A program made the position numbers and the translations under genes. Shown here piece after piece: positions 35,555 to 43,873 of a DNA stretch of 43,964 nucleotides. The stretch comes from an uncultured Propionibacteriaceae bacterium (lineage in GTDB: Bacteria; Actinomycetota; Actinomycetes; Propionibacteriales; Propionibacteriaceae). The stretch lies in contig CAKZHP010000125.1 of assembly GCA_936924635.1 (NCBI GenBank), positions 1 through 43,964 on the forward strand. The letters run 5' to 3'. The notes beneath the pieces are model-generated. The model worked only from the letters and a program-made list of their open reading frames with translations. It had not been told where the DNA came from and searched no databases. How positions within the stretch are numbered: the first letter of the stretch is position 1; every line of letters starts with the position of its first letter.

Positions 35555-36372
35555 CGCGCCCTCGCCGCCTTCTTCTCCATCCGCCGCACCACCATGCCCA
35601 GCGGCACCGTGATGAGCAGGTACGCGGCCCCCGCCACCACCAGCGGCGTCAGGTTGGCGAACGTGCTGGCCATGTCACGTCCGTACTTGGTCAGCTCGTA
35701 CGCGTCCTTGCTGAGGCCGATCACGTACACCAGGGAGGAGTCCTTGGTCATCATGATGAGCTCGTTCGTCAGCGGCGGGGTGATGATGCGGAACGCCTGC
35801 GGCAGCACGATCCGCCGCATCGCCGCGCCCGTGGGCATGCCCAGGGAGCGGGCCGCCTCCACCTGCCCCTTCGGCACCGCCTGGATGCCGGCGCGCACGG
35901 TCTCCGCCATGCACGCAGCGCCCACGATCGCCAGCGCCAGCCACACGGTGCCGTAGATCCCGCCGGGGATCCGCAGGCCCGGGAACGCCAGCGCGATCAG
36001 GCTGAACGCCATGAACACGATGATCGCCGGCAGGCCGCGGAAGAACTCGATGTACGCGGTCGCGATCCACCGGTACGGCGCCACCGACGACAGCTTCATC
36101 AGGGCCAGGACCGTGCCCAGGAAAAGGCCCAGCACGAAGCCGCCCGCGGTGTAGACGATCGTGTTCAGCAGCGCCCTGCCGAGCCCTCCGGCCAACGCCT
36201 TGGTGACCAGGTCGGGGCGCAGGAACGCCTGTGTCACCTGCCGCCCGTCGACGAAGAGGATCGCCAGGAGGACGGCCAGCGCGAGGATGCCGTACTGGAC
36301 GAACCGCCAGCGCTGGGCTCGCCGCCGGGGTGACAGCCTCCGTGGCGGCGCGGGTGTGGTGGTGGCGCTCAT
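35551..36372 (-). CDS. Polar amino acid ABC transporter permease
   Basis: 273 residues with five membrane segments after a basic N-terminal stretch (RRLSPRRRAQRWR). The His/Glu/Gln permease features are FFRGLPAIIVFMAF, AYMAETVRAGIQAVPKGQ-like sequence (here ACMAETVRAGIQAV) and the EAARSLGM loop followed by ALPxAF (VLPQAFR). One permease gene suggests a homodimeric channel. The preceding gap carries a hairpin. Confidence 0.93.
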
Positions 36373-36413
36373 GGCGGCCCCTCTCTTGCCCGGTCCTCGT
36401 CGACCGGTGTCGG

Positions 36414-36439
36414 CCCCCGCGCCGCGGCAGGCGCGGGGG
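36414..36439 (-). terminator. Hairpin between binding-protein and permease genes
   Basis: CCCCCGCGCC (36414-36423) and GGCGCGGGGG (36430-36439) form a perfect 10-bp stem with a 6-base loop in the 83-base gap. It could partly terminate or protect the binding-protein mRNA, giving more of it than of the membrane subunits. Confidence 0.55.
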
Positions 36440-36455
36440 TCACTACGTCAACGCG

Positions 36456-37289
36456 TCACTTGGGGGGCTCGGCGTTGAACCACTTCTTGTAGATCGTCGC
36501 GTAGGTGCCGTCGCTCTTGGCCTGCGTGAGGGCGTCGTTGGTCAGCTTGGCCAGGGCCTGGTTGTTCTTGTCGAAGAGCATCCCGTAGACCTCACCGGTG
36601 TCGAACTCCTTGACCACCTTCATGGTCGGGTTCTCCTTGGCGTAGTCGTAGACCACGCCGTTGTCGTTGATGCCGGCGGCCACGGTCCCGGCCAGCACCG
36701 CGGCGAGCTCCGACGGCATGTCGTCGAACACGACGATCTCGTAGCCGTACTGGGCCTTGTTCTTCTCCGCGTACTCCAGACCGGTGGTGTCGGACTGCAC
36801 ACCGAGCTTCTTGCCCTTGAGGCTCGCCAGGTCGGTGACCGAGGAGTCCTTGGTGATCAGGGCCTGCGTCGCCTTGAAGTACGGGTCGGAGAAGAGCACC
36901 GCCTCCTTGCGCTTGTCGGTGACGGTCACTGCGGCAGCGCCGGCGTCGCACTTCTTGGCCGCGAACACCGCGCCGGAGGTGATCTGCGCGAACTCGATGT
37001 CGACGATCTCCTGCGTGACGTTCAGCTTCTTCGCCACCAGGTCCATGATGTCGACGTCGAACCCGACCACCTTTGAGCCCTCGCGGTACTGGAACGGCTT
37101 GTACGACAGGTGCGTGCAGACCAGCAGCTTGCCGGGCTGGACCAGCGGCACCGTGGCGCCGGAGGCCGCGGCCGAGCCGCTCGCGCCCGGCGTGGTCGTG
37201 CTGTAGTTGGCGCAGGCCGAGACGCTGAGCGCGGCGAGCGCGGTCATGGCGGCCAGGGCCGCGCGGGTGCGGCGGAGCGGTGCGGTCAC
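36456..37289 (-). CDS. Polar amino acid ABC transporter substrate-binding lipoprotein
   Basis: 277 residues from GTG 37289, with GAGGGGA as ribosome site; the frame extends to 37316 without support. The signal ends in lipobox LSVSAC. A Ser/Thr/Gly-rich linker (about 27-45) precedes the family-3 binding fold: KLLVCTHLSYKPFQYREG, then VGFDVDIMDLVAKKLN, RKEAVLFSDPYFKATQALI, LKGKKLGVQSDTTG and the C-terminal LTQAKSDGTYATIYKKWF. A -10-like TAGAGT (37342-37347) lies about 50 bases upstream. Confidence 0.93.
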   Translation of the reverse strand: MTAPLRRTRAALAAMTALAALSVSACANYSTTTPGASGSAAASGATVPLVQPGKLLVCTHLSYKPFQYREGSKVVGFDVDIMDLVAKKLNVTQEIVDIEFAQITSGAVFAAKKCDAGAAAVTVTDKRKEAVLFSDPYFKATQALITKDSSVTDLASLKGKKLGVQSDTTGLEYAEKNKAQYGYEIVVFDDMPSELAAVLAGTVAAGINDNGVVYDYAKENPTMKVVKEFDTGEVYGMLFDKNNQALAKLTNDALTQAKSDGTYATIYKKWFNAEPPK

Positions 37290-37397
37290 GGCAGGTCCCC
37301 TCGTGGTGGTGGGCACCAGGCTCGGGCCTGGGGCGAGCAGGACTCTAGCCCCCAGCGTGCGGGTTGACGGTGAAAGCTCGACAACGCGTCGCCTGGC

Positions 37398-38435
37398 TCA
37401 GGGCCGCGCCCAGTCCAGCAGCTCGTCGAGAGGCCAGGTGTTGACGACCCGCTCGGCCGGGATCCCCGCGGCCTCCGCGCGCTCGCACCCGTACCAGAGG
37501 AAGTCCATCTGACCGGGTGCGTGCGCATCGGTGTCGATCGAGAACAGGCAGCCCGTGTCCCGGGCCAGCGCCAGCAGGTCGTCGGGCGGGTCGCAGCGCT
37601 CGGGGCGCGAGTTGATCTCCACCGCCACACCCATCTGACGGCACGCCTCGAAGACCACCTCGGCGTCGAAGCGGGACTCCGGCCGGCGACCGCGGCCGCC
37701 CTCGACGAGGCGCCCGGTGCAGTGACCGAGCACGTTCGTGCGGGGGTTCGCGACCGCGGCGACCATCCGGTGGGTCATCGACTCCGCGTCCATCTGCAGC
37801 TTCGAGTGCACACTGGCCACCACCACGTCGAGGGAGGCGAGGGCCTCGGGTGTCTGGTCCAGCGCGCCGGTGTCGAGGATGTCGACCTCGATGCCCTTCA
37901 GGACCCGGACGCCCTCGCCGGCGGCGTTGAGCTCGTCGATGGCCCGGCCCTGCTCGGCCAGCCGTTCGGGTGAGAGCCCGTGCGCGACGGTGAGCCGGGG
38001 CGAGTGGTCGGTGATCAGCAGGTACGCGTGCCCGAGCGACGTGGCCGTCGCGGCCATCTCGGCGAGCGGCGCCGAGCCGTCCGAGGCCTCGGTGTGGCAG
38101 TGGAGGTCGCCGCGCAGGGCCGCCCTCAGCGTCTGCCCTCCGCTGGTCAGGGGTCTCGCGGAGGCCCGTACCTTCGCCAGGTAGTCCGGCACCTGCCCCG
38201 CCACCGCCTGCCGGATCACGCTCGCCGAGCTCGGCCCGATGCCTGCGATCTGGCCCCAGGTGTCGTCAGCGGCGTGCCGGGCACGCTGCTCGTCACTGAG
38301 AGCGTCGATGCGGGAGGCCGAGGCGCGGAACGCCTGCGCCTTGCGGGAGTCGGCCCGTGCCCGGTCCAGCCAGTAGGCGATCTCCCGCAGCGCGTCCGCG
38401 GGTGTCAGGGGCACGGCTCCGGCAGGGCTCGTCAC
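37398..38435 (-). CDS. PHP-domain protein with N-terminal helix-hairpin-helix (PolX-like without polymerase)
   Basis: 345 residues. Residues 1-100 are helical with an HhH-like IAGIGPSSASVIRQAVAG; from about 108 a PHP domain follows with DLHCHTEASDG, LLITDHSP, GIEVDIL, VVASVHSK, LGHCTGRL, AVEINSRPER and SIDTDAHAPG. These are the metal ligands of the DNA polymerase X C-terminal PHP domain, but the nucleotidyl-transferase domain is missing. A role as a nuclease or phosphatase in DNA repair is possible, not shown. GTG 38435 has a TAGGGT box 6 bases upstream (leaderless). It is divergent from the FasR-like gene. Confidence 0.82.
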   Translation of the reverse strand: MTSPAGAVPLTPADALREIAYWLDRARADSRKAQAFRASASRIDALSDEQRARHAADDTWGQIAGIGPSSASVIRQAVAGQVPDYLAKVRASARPLTSGGQTLRAALRGDLHCHTEASDGSAPLAEMAATATSLGHAYLLITDHSPRLTVAHGLSPERLAEQGRAIDELNAAGEGVRVLKGIEVDILDTGALDQTPEALASLDVVVASVHSKLQMDAESMTHRMVAAVANPRTNVLGHCTGRLVEGGRGRRPESRFDAEVVFEACRQMGVAVEINSRPERCDPPDDLLALARDTGCLFSIDTDAHAPGQMDFLWYGCERAEAAGIPAERVVNTWPLDELLDWARP

Positions 38436-38441
38436 GGCGAC

Positions 38442-38451
38442 ACCCTACGCT
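38442..38451. promoter_or_regulatory. Overlapping divergent leaderless -10 boxes
   Basis: Minus-strand TAGGGT (38442-38447) lies 6 bases before GTG 38435, and plus-strand TACGCT (38446-38451) lies 6 bases before ATG 38458. The two boxes share two base pairs in a 22-base intergenic region. Confidence 0.55.
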
Positions 38452-38457
38452 GACGCC

Positions 38458-39666
38458 ATGGCGAAGACCGGCGGTGGGGAGCGCGTGCGGGGTCGCACCC
38501 TGGTCCCCTCCGGCCGCGCCCGCGCCCAGGTGGTGCGGCGCCTGGCTGACCTCTCGGCGGCGACGACGACCGCGACCCTCACGGAGATGGACGCCCGCCA
38601 CGAGTGGTTCGGCGACCTCGACGCCGAGGACCGGTCCTGGATCACCATGGTCGCCCGCGCCGGGATCGACGCCTTCGTGGCCTGGCTGGCCGACGAGGAC
38701 GACGAGCCCGTGGACGCGGGAGCCATGTTCGCGGTGGCCCCCCGGGAGGTGATGCGCCGGATCACGCTGCAGCAGACCGTCGAGCTGGTGCGCACCACCG
38801 TGGAGGGGGTCGAGCGGCAGGTGCAGCAGCTGCCGCGCGGCGACAGGGCCGTGGTGACGCAGGCGGCGCTGTACTTCAGCCGAGAGGTGGCCTTCGCGGC
38901 GGCAGAGATCTACGCCACGGCCGCCGAGGTGCGCGGTGGCTGGGACGCCCGGCTGGAGTCCCTCGTCGTCGACTCGGTGGTGCGCGGCGAGGCCGACGAG
39001 ACCCTTGTCTCACGCGCGTCCACCCTGGGCTGGCAGTCCCCCGGCGCCGTGACCGTGATCGTCGGGGTCGCGCCGGCGGGGGCGCACGACCAGATCGAGT
39101 CGCTGCGCCGCAGCGCGTCGCGGGGCGGGCTGGACGCCCTGGCCGCCATCCAGGGAGACCGGCTGGTCGTCGTGGTCGGCGGGTCGGCGCTGGCCGACAG
39201 CCCGCTCGCGACGGCCCAGCGGCTGCTCCCCCACTTCGGTGACGGGCCGGTGGTGGCCGGGCCCGTGGTCGACCACCTGGTCGAGGCGGGAGCCTCGGCC
39301 CGGTCGGCGTTCGCCGGCATGCGGGCCGCCAAGGCGTGGCCGGGCGCCCCCCGGCCGGTGACCGCCGTGGAGCTGCTGCCAGAGCGGGCCCTGGCCGGCG
39401 ACGGGCACGCCCGCCGGGCGCTGGTGACCGACGTGTACGAGCCGTTGCTGGCGGCCGGCGGGGAGCTGCTGGCCACCCTGGTGGCGTTCGTCGACGAGGG
39501 CGGCGCCATCGAGGCCGCTGCTCGCGCCCTGTTCGTGCACCCCAACACGGTCCGGTACCGGCTGCGCCGCATCCAGGAGGTCACCGGCTACCACCCCGGC
39601 GAGCCGCGCTCCGCGTACGTGCTGCGCCTCGCCCTCACCCTCGGCCGCCTCTACGCCGCAGACTGA
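38458..39666 (+). CDS. fasR: PucR/CdaR-family transcriptional regulator, FasR-like
   Basis: 402 residues. The C-terminal PucR-type HTH is clear: AARALFVHPNTVRYRLRRIQ and RSAYVLRLALTLGRLY. The middle holds a GGDEF-like CdaR domain (LAAIQGDRLVVVVGG), and the N-terminal half is an effector-type region. In Streptomyces the FasR regulator sits just upstream of fabD-fabH-acpP-fabF and activates it; the same arrangement is found here with one extra gene in between, so the same role is inferred. The transcript appears leaderless. Effector unknown here. Confidence 0.82.
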   Translation: MAKTGGGERVRGRTLVPSGRARAQVVRRLADLSAATTTATLTEMDARHEWFGDLDAEDRSWITMVARAGIDAFVAWLADEDDEPVDAGAMFAVAPREVMRRITLQQTVELVRTTVEGVERQVQQLPRGDRAVVTQAALYFSREVAFAAAEIYATAAEVRGGWDARLESLVVDSVVRGEADETLVSRASTLGWQSPGAVTVIVGVAPAGAHDQIESLRRSASRGGLDALAAIQGDRLVVVVGGSALADSPLATAQRLLPHFGDGPVVAGPVVDHLVEAGASARSAFAGMRAAKAWPGAPRPVTAVELLPERALAGDGHARRALVTDVYEPLLAAGGELLATLVAFVDEGGAIEAAARALFVHPNTVRYRLRRIQEVTGYHPGEPRSAYVLRLALTLGRLYAAD

Positions 39667-39704
39667 CCTGCCCGACGACCGGACGTCCCTGGGGGCCGAG
39701 CGAC

Positions 39705-40094
39705 TCAGCCGGGCGAGGTCATCGCCAGGATCGCTCTCGCGTCGCCCGCGTCGAGCTCGAAGAAGCCGAACCGCAGCCGCGTGGTCGGCAGGTGCTCACG
39801 GATGTCTGCCAGCGCGACCGGTTCCACCTCGTGCAGGTCTGCCGCGCGACGCAAGCCGCCCTCGATGACATCGCTGGGCTCCGGCTCCTCCCCGGTCACC
39901 TCGCCGACGACGGTCACCGCGCGCGACGGGGTGCCCCGGGGGTAGGACTCGGTCGGCGAGTAGATGAGGATGCCGTCGCCGGGTGACATGCGCGCCAGCG
40001 GGTCACGCCGACCGTGGTTGGCCATGACGAACCCGCCACGCAGACCGCGGCGGGCATGGTCGCGAGAAGCGACGATCACCCAGTAGCGCTTCAT
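39705..40094 (-). CDS. EVE domain-containing protein
   Basis: 129 residues. MKRYWVIVASRDHARRGLRG at the start, then GDGILIYSPTESYPRG and a C-terminal LRFGFFELD match the EVE/PUA-like fold, which is related to YTH domains and thought to bind modified bases or RNA. Function in this branch is unknown. It lies between the FasR-like gene and fabD on the opposite strand, converging with the former. A TAGGCT box 6 bases before ATG 40094 suggests a leaderless mRNA. Confidence 0.88.
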   Translation of the reverse strand: MKRYWVIVASRDHARRGLRGGFVMANHGRRDPLARMSPGDGILIYSPTESYPRGTPSRAVTVVGEVTGEEPEPSDVIEGGLRRAADLHEVEPVALADIREHLPTTRLRFGFFELDAGDARAILAMTSPG

Positions 40095-40100
40095 GGCCCG

Positions 40101-40106
40101 AGCCTA
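40101..40106 (-). promoter_or_regulatory. Leaderless-type -10 box of the EVE gene
   Basis: TAGGCT on the minus strand, 6 bases before ATG 40094. Confidence 0.45.
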
Positions 40107-40161
40107 GGGCCGGGCAACGTCAGACCCCGGGCGTGCTGGGATCGCCGGAGGTGGTGCTGTT

Positions 40162-40188
40162 CCTCTGCTCGACCAGGTCGAGCAGAGG
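40162..40188 (+). repeat. Perfect 12-bp hairpin upstream of fabD
   Basis: CCTCTGCTCGAC (40162-40173) and GTCGAGCAGAGG (40177-40188) pair perfectly around a CAG loop. Both flanking genes point away from it, so it does not end either of them. It could be an operator or a 5' leader structure of the fab mRNA. Confidence 0.6.
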
Positions 40189-40230
40189 ATGAGGTTTGTC
40201 GCATCTCCACAACAATCAGGCTCCGAACTT

Positions 40231-40249
40231 CGTCGTGTCCTGCACGACG
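40231..40249 (+). promoter_or_regulatory. Inverted repeat in the fabD upstream region (candidate FasR site)
   Basis: CGTCGTG (40231-40237) and CACGACG (40243-40249) form a perfect 7-base inverted repeat with a 5-base spacer, 22 bases before ATG 40272. The position fits a regulator of the fab operon; assigning it to FasR is inference. Confidence 0.4.
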
Positions 40250-40271
40250 CCTGCAGCGATCTCACGAAACG

Positions 40272-41249
40272 ATGGCGGACGTGCTTGCCATCGTCGCCCC
40301 CGGTCAGGGGGCCCAGACCCCGGGTTTCCTCTCGCCCTGGCTGCAGCTGCCCACGTTCGCCGCGCGGATCGCCCGGCTGTCCGAGGTGGTTGGCGTCGAC
40401 CTCGCGCGGATGGGCTCGGAGGCCGACGCCGACACCATCCGCGACACCGCGGTGGCCCAGCCGCTGCTGGTCGCCGCCGGGGTCGCCGTGGCCGCCGAGC
40501 TGAGCACCACCGGCGAGCCCACCGTCTCCAGCCCGCCGGTGGGCCTGCTCGCCGGCCACTCGGTGGGTGAGCTCACCGCTGCCACCCTCGCCGGGGTGCT
40601 CTCCCCCGAGACCGCGATGACCCTGGTTCGGGAGCGCGGCAAGGCGATGGCCGAGGCTGCCACCACGCGCCCCACCTCGATGGCGGCGGTCGTGGGCGGT
40701 GACCCCGACGAGGTACGTGCGGCGATCGAGGCCGCGGGGCTGACGCCCGCCAACAACAACGGCCCGGGCCAGGTCGTCGCCGGTGGCACGGTCGAGCAGG
40801 TCGAGCAGCTCACCGCCAACCCCCCGCGCCGAGCGCGCGTCGTGCCGCTCAGCGTGGCGGGCGCCTTCCACACCGTGCACATGGCCCCAGCGGTCGAGCA
40901 CCTGCGCCCGCTCGCCGACGCCGCCGAGGCGCAGGACCCCACGGTCACGCTGCTGTCGAACGCCGATGGCCAGGCGGTCGCGTCGGGCCGTGAGTACGTC
41001 GGCCGGCTCGTGTCGCAGATCGCCAGCCCCGTGCGCTGGGACCTCTGCATGGAGACCATGGCCGCCCTCGGCGTGACGGGCCTGCTGGAGCTCACCCCCG
41101 CCGGCACCCTCACCGGCATCGCCAAGCGCCACCTGCGCACGGCCGAGCTGTTCACCCTCAACACCCCTGACCAGATCGACGAGGCCCGCGCGTTCTGCGA
41201 CCGGCACGCCGGCGAGCCCGCACCGCAGCCCCAGGAGGACCCCGCATGA
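40272..41249 (+). CDS. fabD: Malonyl-CoA:ACP transacylase
   Basis: 325 residues. Transfers malonyl groups from CoA to ACP for fatty-acid elongation. The active-site Ser98 in GHSVGE and the catalytic His in AGAFHTVHM are present, with NNNGPGQVV and GLLELTPAGTL as other family landmarks. ATG 40272 (MADVLAIVAPGQGAQ) is the natural start. The ribosome site is weak, but the frame upstream has no homology. Its stop overlaps the fabH ATG (ATGA). The C-terminal 15 residues are Pro/Glu-rich. Confidence 0.96.
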   Translation: MADVLAIVAPGQGAQTPGFLSPWLQLPTFAARIARLSEVVGVDLARMGSEADADTIRDTAVAQPLLVAAGVAVAAELSTTGEPTVSSPPVGLLAGHSVGELTAATLAGVLSPETAMTLVRERGKAMAEAATTRPTSMAAVVGGDPDEVRAAIEAAGLTPANNNGPGQVVAGGTVEQVEQLTANPPRRARVVPLSVAGAFHTVHMAPAVEHLRPLADAAEAQDPTVTLLSNADGQAVASGREYVGRLVSQIASPVRWDLCMETMAALGVTGLLELTPAGTLTGIAKRHLRTAELFTLNTPDQIDEARAFCDRHAGEPAPQPQEDPA

Positions 41250-42244
41250 CCGGCACCATCACCCAGCGCCCCGTCCGCGCCGGCTCCCGCATCGCGGGCG
41301 TGGGCTCCTTCCTGCCTCGTCGCATCGTCTCCAACGAGGAGATGTGCACGATGATCGACTCGAGCGACGAGTGGATCCAGCAGCGCACCGGCATCGTCGA
41401 GCGTCGCTGGGCGAGCGACGACGAGCCGCTGCTGCTGATGGTCACCGAGGCATCGCGCAAGGCGCTGGCGCACGCCGGCATCGAAGCGTCGCAGGTGGAC
41501 GCGATCATCTGTGCGACCGTCACGCACTTCAGCCAGACGCCGGCGCTGGCACCGCTGCTCGCGCACGAGCTCGGCATCTCCGACCCGGCGGCGTACGACG
41601 TCTCGGCCGCCTGCGCCGGCTACTGCTACGCGCTCGCCCAGGCCGACGCCCTGATCCGCACCGGCGCTGCCACCACGGTGCTCGTCGTCGGCGCCGAGCG
41701 GCTCTCCGACATCACCGACAAGGGCGACCGCTCCACGGCGTTCCTGTTCGCCGACGGCGCTGGGGCGACCGTGGTGGTGGCCGACGACACCCCCGGCATC
41801 GGCCCGGTGGTCTGGGGCTCTGACGGCAGCCAGGGTCATGTCATCGCGCAGACCAAGGACTTCCGCGACGCCGTCCCCGAGGGCCGGATGCCGACGCTCG
41901 CCATGGACGGCAAGCCGGTCTTCCGCTGGGCGACCACGTTCATCGCCGACGCCGCCTCGAAGATCCTCGAGGAGACCGGGGTCTCCCCCGCAGAGCTGGA
42001 CGTCTTCATCCCCCACCAGGCGAACAACCGGATCACAGACTCCATGCTGCGTCACCTGTCGCTCCCGGAGGAGGTGGTCGTGGCACGCTCCATCCGCCAC
42101 ATCGGCAACACCTCCGCCGCCTCGGTGCCGATCGCCATGGACGAGCTGCTGAGCAGCGGCCAGGCATCGTCGGGCCAGACGGCCCTCCTGATCGGGTTCG
42201 GCGCCGGGCTGGTCTACGCCGGCCAGGTCGTCGCCCTCCCCTGA
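41246..42244 (+). CDS. fabH: Beta-ketoacyl-ACP synthase III
   Basis: 332 residues. Condenses an acyl-CoA starter with malonyl-ACP to begin fatty-acid synthesis. The catalytic triad is visible: Cys123 in AACAGYCYAL, His in IPHQANNRI and Asn in GNTSAASVP. Other landmarks are DEWIQQRTGI near 41 and the C-terminal LIGFGAGLVYAGQ. Starter preference (straight or branched) cannot be read. It overlaps fabD by four bases and is followed by acpP after 32 bases. Confidence 0.97.
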   Translation: MTGTITQRPVRAGSRIAGVGSFLPRRIVSNEEMCTMIDSSDEWIQQRTGIVERRWASDDEPLLLMVTEASRKALAHAGIEASQVDAIICATVTHFSQTPALAPLLAHELGISDPAAYDVSAACAGYCYALAQADALIRTGAATTVLVVGAERLSDITDKGDRSTAFLFADGAGATVVVADDTPGIGPVVWGSDGSQGHVIAQTKDFRDAVPEGRMPTLAMDGKPVFRWATTFIADAASKILEETGVSPAELDVFIPHQANNRITDSMLRHLSLPEEVVVARSIRHIGNTSAASVPIAMDELLSSGQASSGQTALLIGFGAGLVYAGQVVALP

Positions 42245-42276
42245 GTTCCCCACCAGTCCCCAACAAAGGAGAAAGC

Positions 42277-42522
42277 ATGGCCACCACCGAAGAGATCCGC
42301 GGGCAGCTCGCCGAGATCGTCAACGACGTCGCGGGTGTCGCGGTCGAGGACGTCCAGCTCGACAAGTCGTTCACCGAGGACCTCGACGTCGACTCCCTGT
42401 CGATGGTCGAGATCATCTACGCCTGCGAGGACAAGTTCGGCGTCTCCATCCCTGACGAGGACGCCAAGAACCTCCGCACCGTCGGCGACGCCGTCGCCTA
42501 CATCGAGCGCGCGCAGGCCTGA
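42277..42522 (+). CDS. acpP: Acyl carrier protein
   Basis: 81 residues, acidic, with a strong AAAGGAGAA ribosome site. Ser40 in DLDVDSLSMVEII is the phosphopantetheine attachment site. It carries the growing acyl chain between FabD, FabH and FabF. IPDEDAKNLRTVGDAVAYI is the conserved helix 3-4 region. A hairpin follows the gene. Confidence 0.97.
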   Translation: MATTEEIRGQLAEIVNDVAGVAVEDVQLDKSFTEDLDVDSLSMVEIIYACEDKFGVSIPDEDAKNLRTVGDAVAYIERAQA

Positions 42523-42531
42523 CGTACGCGA

Positions 42532-42558
42532 GGGGCGGCGCTGGACCGGCGCCGCCCC
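42532..42558 (+). terminator. Hairpin between acpP and fabF
   Basis: GGGGCGGCGC (42532-42541) and GCGCCGCCCC (42549-42558) form a perfect 10-bp stem with a 7-base loop, 10 bases after the acpP stop. There is no T-run. Partial termination would give more acpP than fabF message, matching the known high need for ACP. Confidence 0.55.
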
Positions 42559-42593
42559 CCGTTCACCCGCGACACCTGACCCGAAGGACCGCC

Positions 42594-43844
42594 ATGCCCA
42601 CCGTCGTCATCACCGGACTCGGCGCCACCACCCCGCTCGGAGGCGACCTCGACAGCACCTGGTCGGCCCTGCTCGCCGGCACCAGCGGCGTCTCCCGCAT
42701 CGAGGCCGAGTGGGCCGCCGACCTCAGCACGCAGATCGCCGCCCAGGCAGCCGTCGACCCCACGGAAGTCCTGGACCGCGTGGTCGCCCGCCGCCTCGAC
42801 AGATCGTCCCAGCTGGGCCTGGTCGCCGCGCTCGAGGCCTGGGCCGACGCCGGCATGGGCCTCGACGGCGAGAACACCGTCGATCCCGACCGGCTGGTGG
42901 TCTCCCTGGCCTCCGGCATCGGCGGGCTGCACTCGCTGCTCGGGCAGTGGGACGTGCACAAGGAGAAGGGGCCCCGAAGGGTGTCGCCCCTCACCATCCC
43001 CATGCTGATGGCGAACGCGCCGGCCGCCAACGTCGGCATCCGGCTGCTCGCCCGCGGCGGCGTCCATGCCCCGGTCTCGGCGTGCGCGTCGTCGAACGAG
43101 GCCATCGCGCACGCCCTTGACCTGATCACCCTGGGCCGCGCCGACATCGCGCTGGTGGGCGGCACCGAGGCGGTCATCCACCCGCTGCCGGTCACCGCCT
43201 TCGGCCAGATGCAGGCCCTCAGCCGCCGCAACGACGACCCTACCCGCGCCTCGCGCCCGTGGGACGTGGACCGGGACGGCTTCGTGCTCGGCGAGGGGGC
43301 GGCCTGCCTCGTGATCGAGACGCTGGAGCACGCGCAGGCCCGAGGCGCCCGGATCTACGGCACCCTGGCCGGTGCCGGGACCACGTCGGACGCACTGGAC
43401 ATGACGAACCCGTCGCAGCGGGGCCAGGTGCTGGCCATGGACCACGCCCTGCGCGACGCGGGGCTCACGCCCGGTGACATCAAGCACGTGAACGCCCACG
43501 GCACCTCGACGCCGGCCGGCGACCCGGTCGAGGCCGCCTCCGTACGCGAGGTTCTGGGCGACGCCGTCGACGACTGCGTGGTGACCAGCACCAAGTCGAT
43601 GACCGGGCATCTGCTCGGCGGCGCCGGTGCCCTGGAGACCGTGGCCTGCGTGAAGGCGCTGCAGGAGCGGGTCGTGCCCCCCACCATCAACCTGGACAAC
43701 CCCGAGCCAGGCCTCGGCATCGACATCGCCGCGAACACCACCCGCGAGCTGCCGGCCGGTGACCTCGCCGCCCTCAACAACTCCTTCGGTTTCGGCGGGC
43801 ACAACGTGTCGGTCATCGTCACCAACGCCAACGCCACCCGCTGA
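42594..43844 (+). CDS. fabF: Beta-ketoacyl-ACP synthase II
   Basis: 416 residues. Elongates acyl-ACP by condensation with malonyl-ACP. The catalytic Cys164 is in VSACASSNEA; the two His are in NAHGTSTPAGD and in TGHLLGGAG. The Gly-rich C-terminal NNSFGFGGHNVSVIV is typical. Start ATG 42594 follows GAAGGA. Last gene of the fab cluster, 71 bases after acpP. Confidence 0.97.
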   Translation: MPTVVITGLGATTPLGGDLDSTWSALLAGTSGVSRIEAEWAADLSTQIAAQAAVDPTEVLDRVVARRLDRSSQLGLVAALEAWADAGMGLDGENTVDPDRLVVSLASGIGGLHSLLGQWDVHKEKGPRRVSPLTIPMLMANAPAANVGIRLLARGGVHAPVSACASSNEAIAHALDLITLGRADIALVGGTEAVIHPLPVTAFGQMQALSRRNDDPTRASRPWDVDRDGFVLGEGAACLVIETLEHAQARGARIYGTLAGAGTTSDALDMTNPSQRGQVLAMDHALRDAGLTPGDIKHVNAHGTSTPAGDPVEAASVREVLGDAVDDCVVTSTKSMTGHLLGGAGALETVACVKALQERVVPPTINLDNPEPGLGIDIAANTTRELPAGDLAALNNSFGFGGHNVSVIVTNANATR

Positions 43845-43873
43845 GCCGCTCCGGCGCGCCGTCTCGCCAGCCG

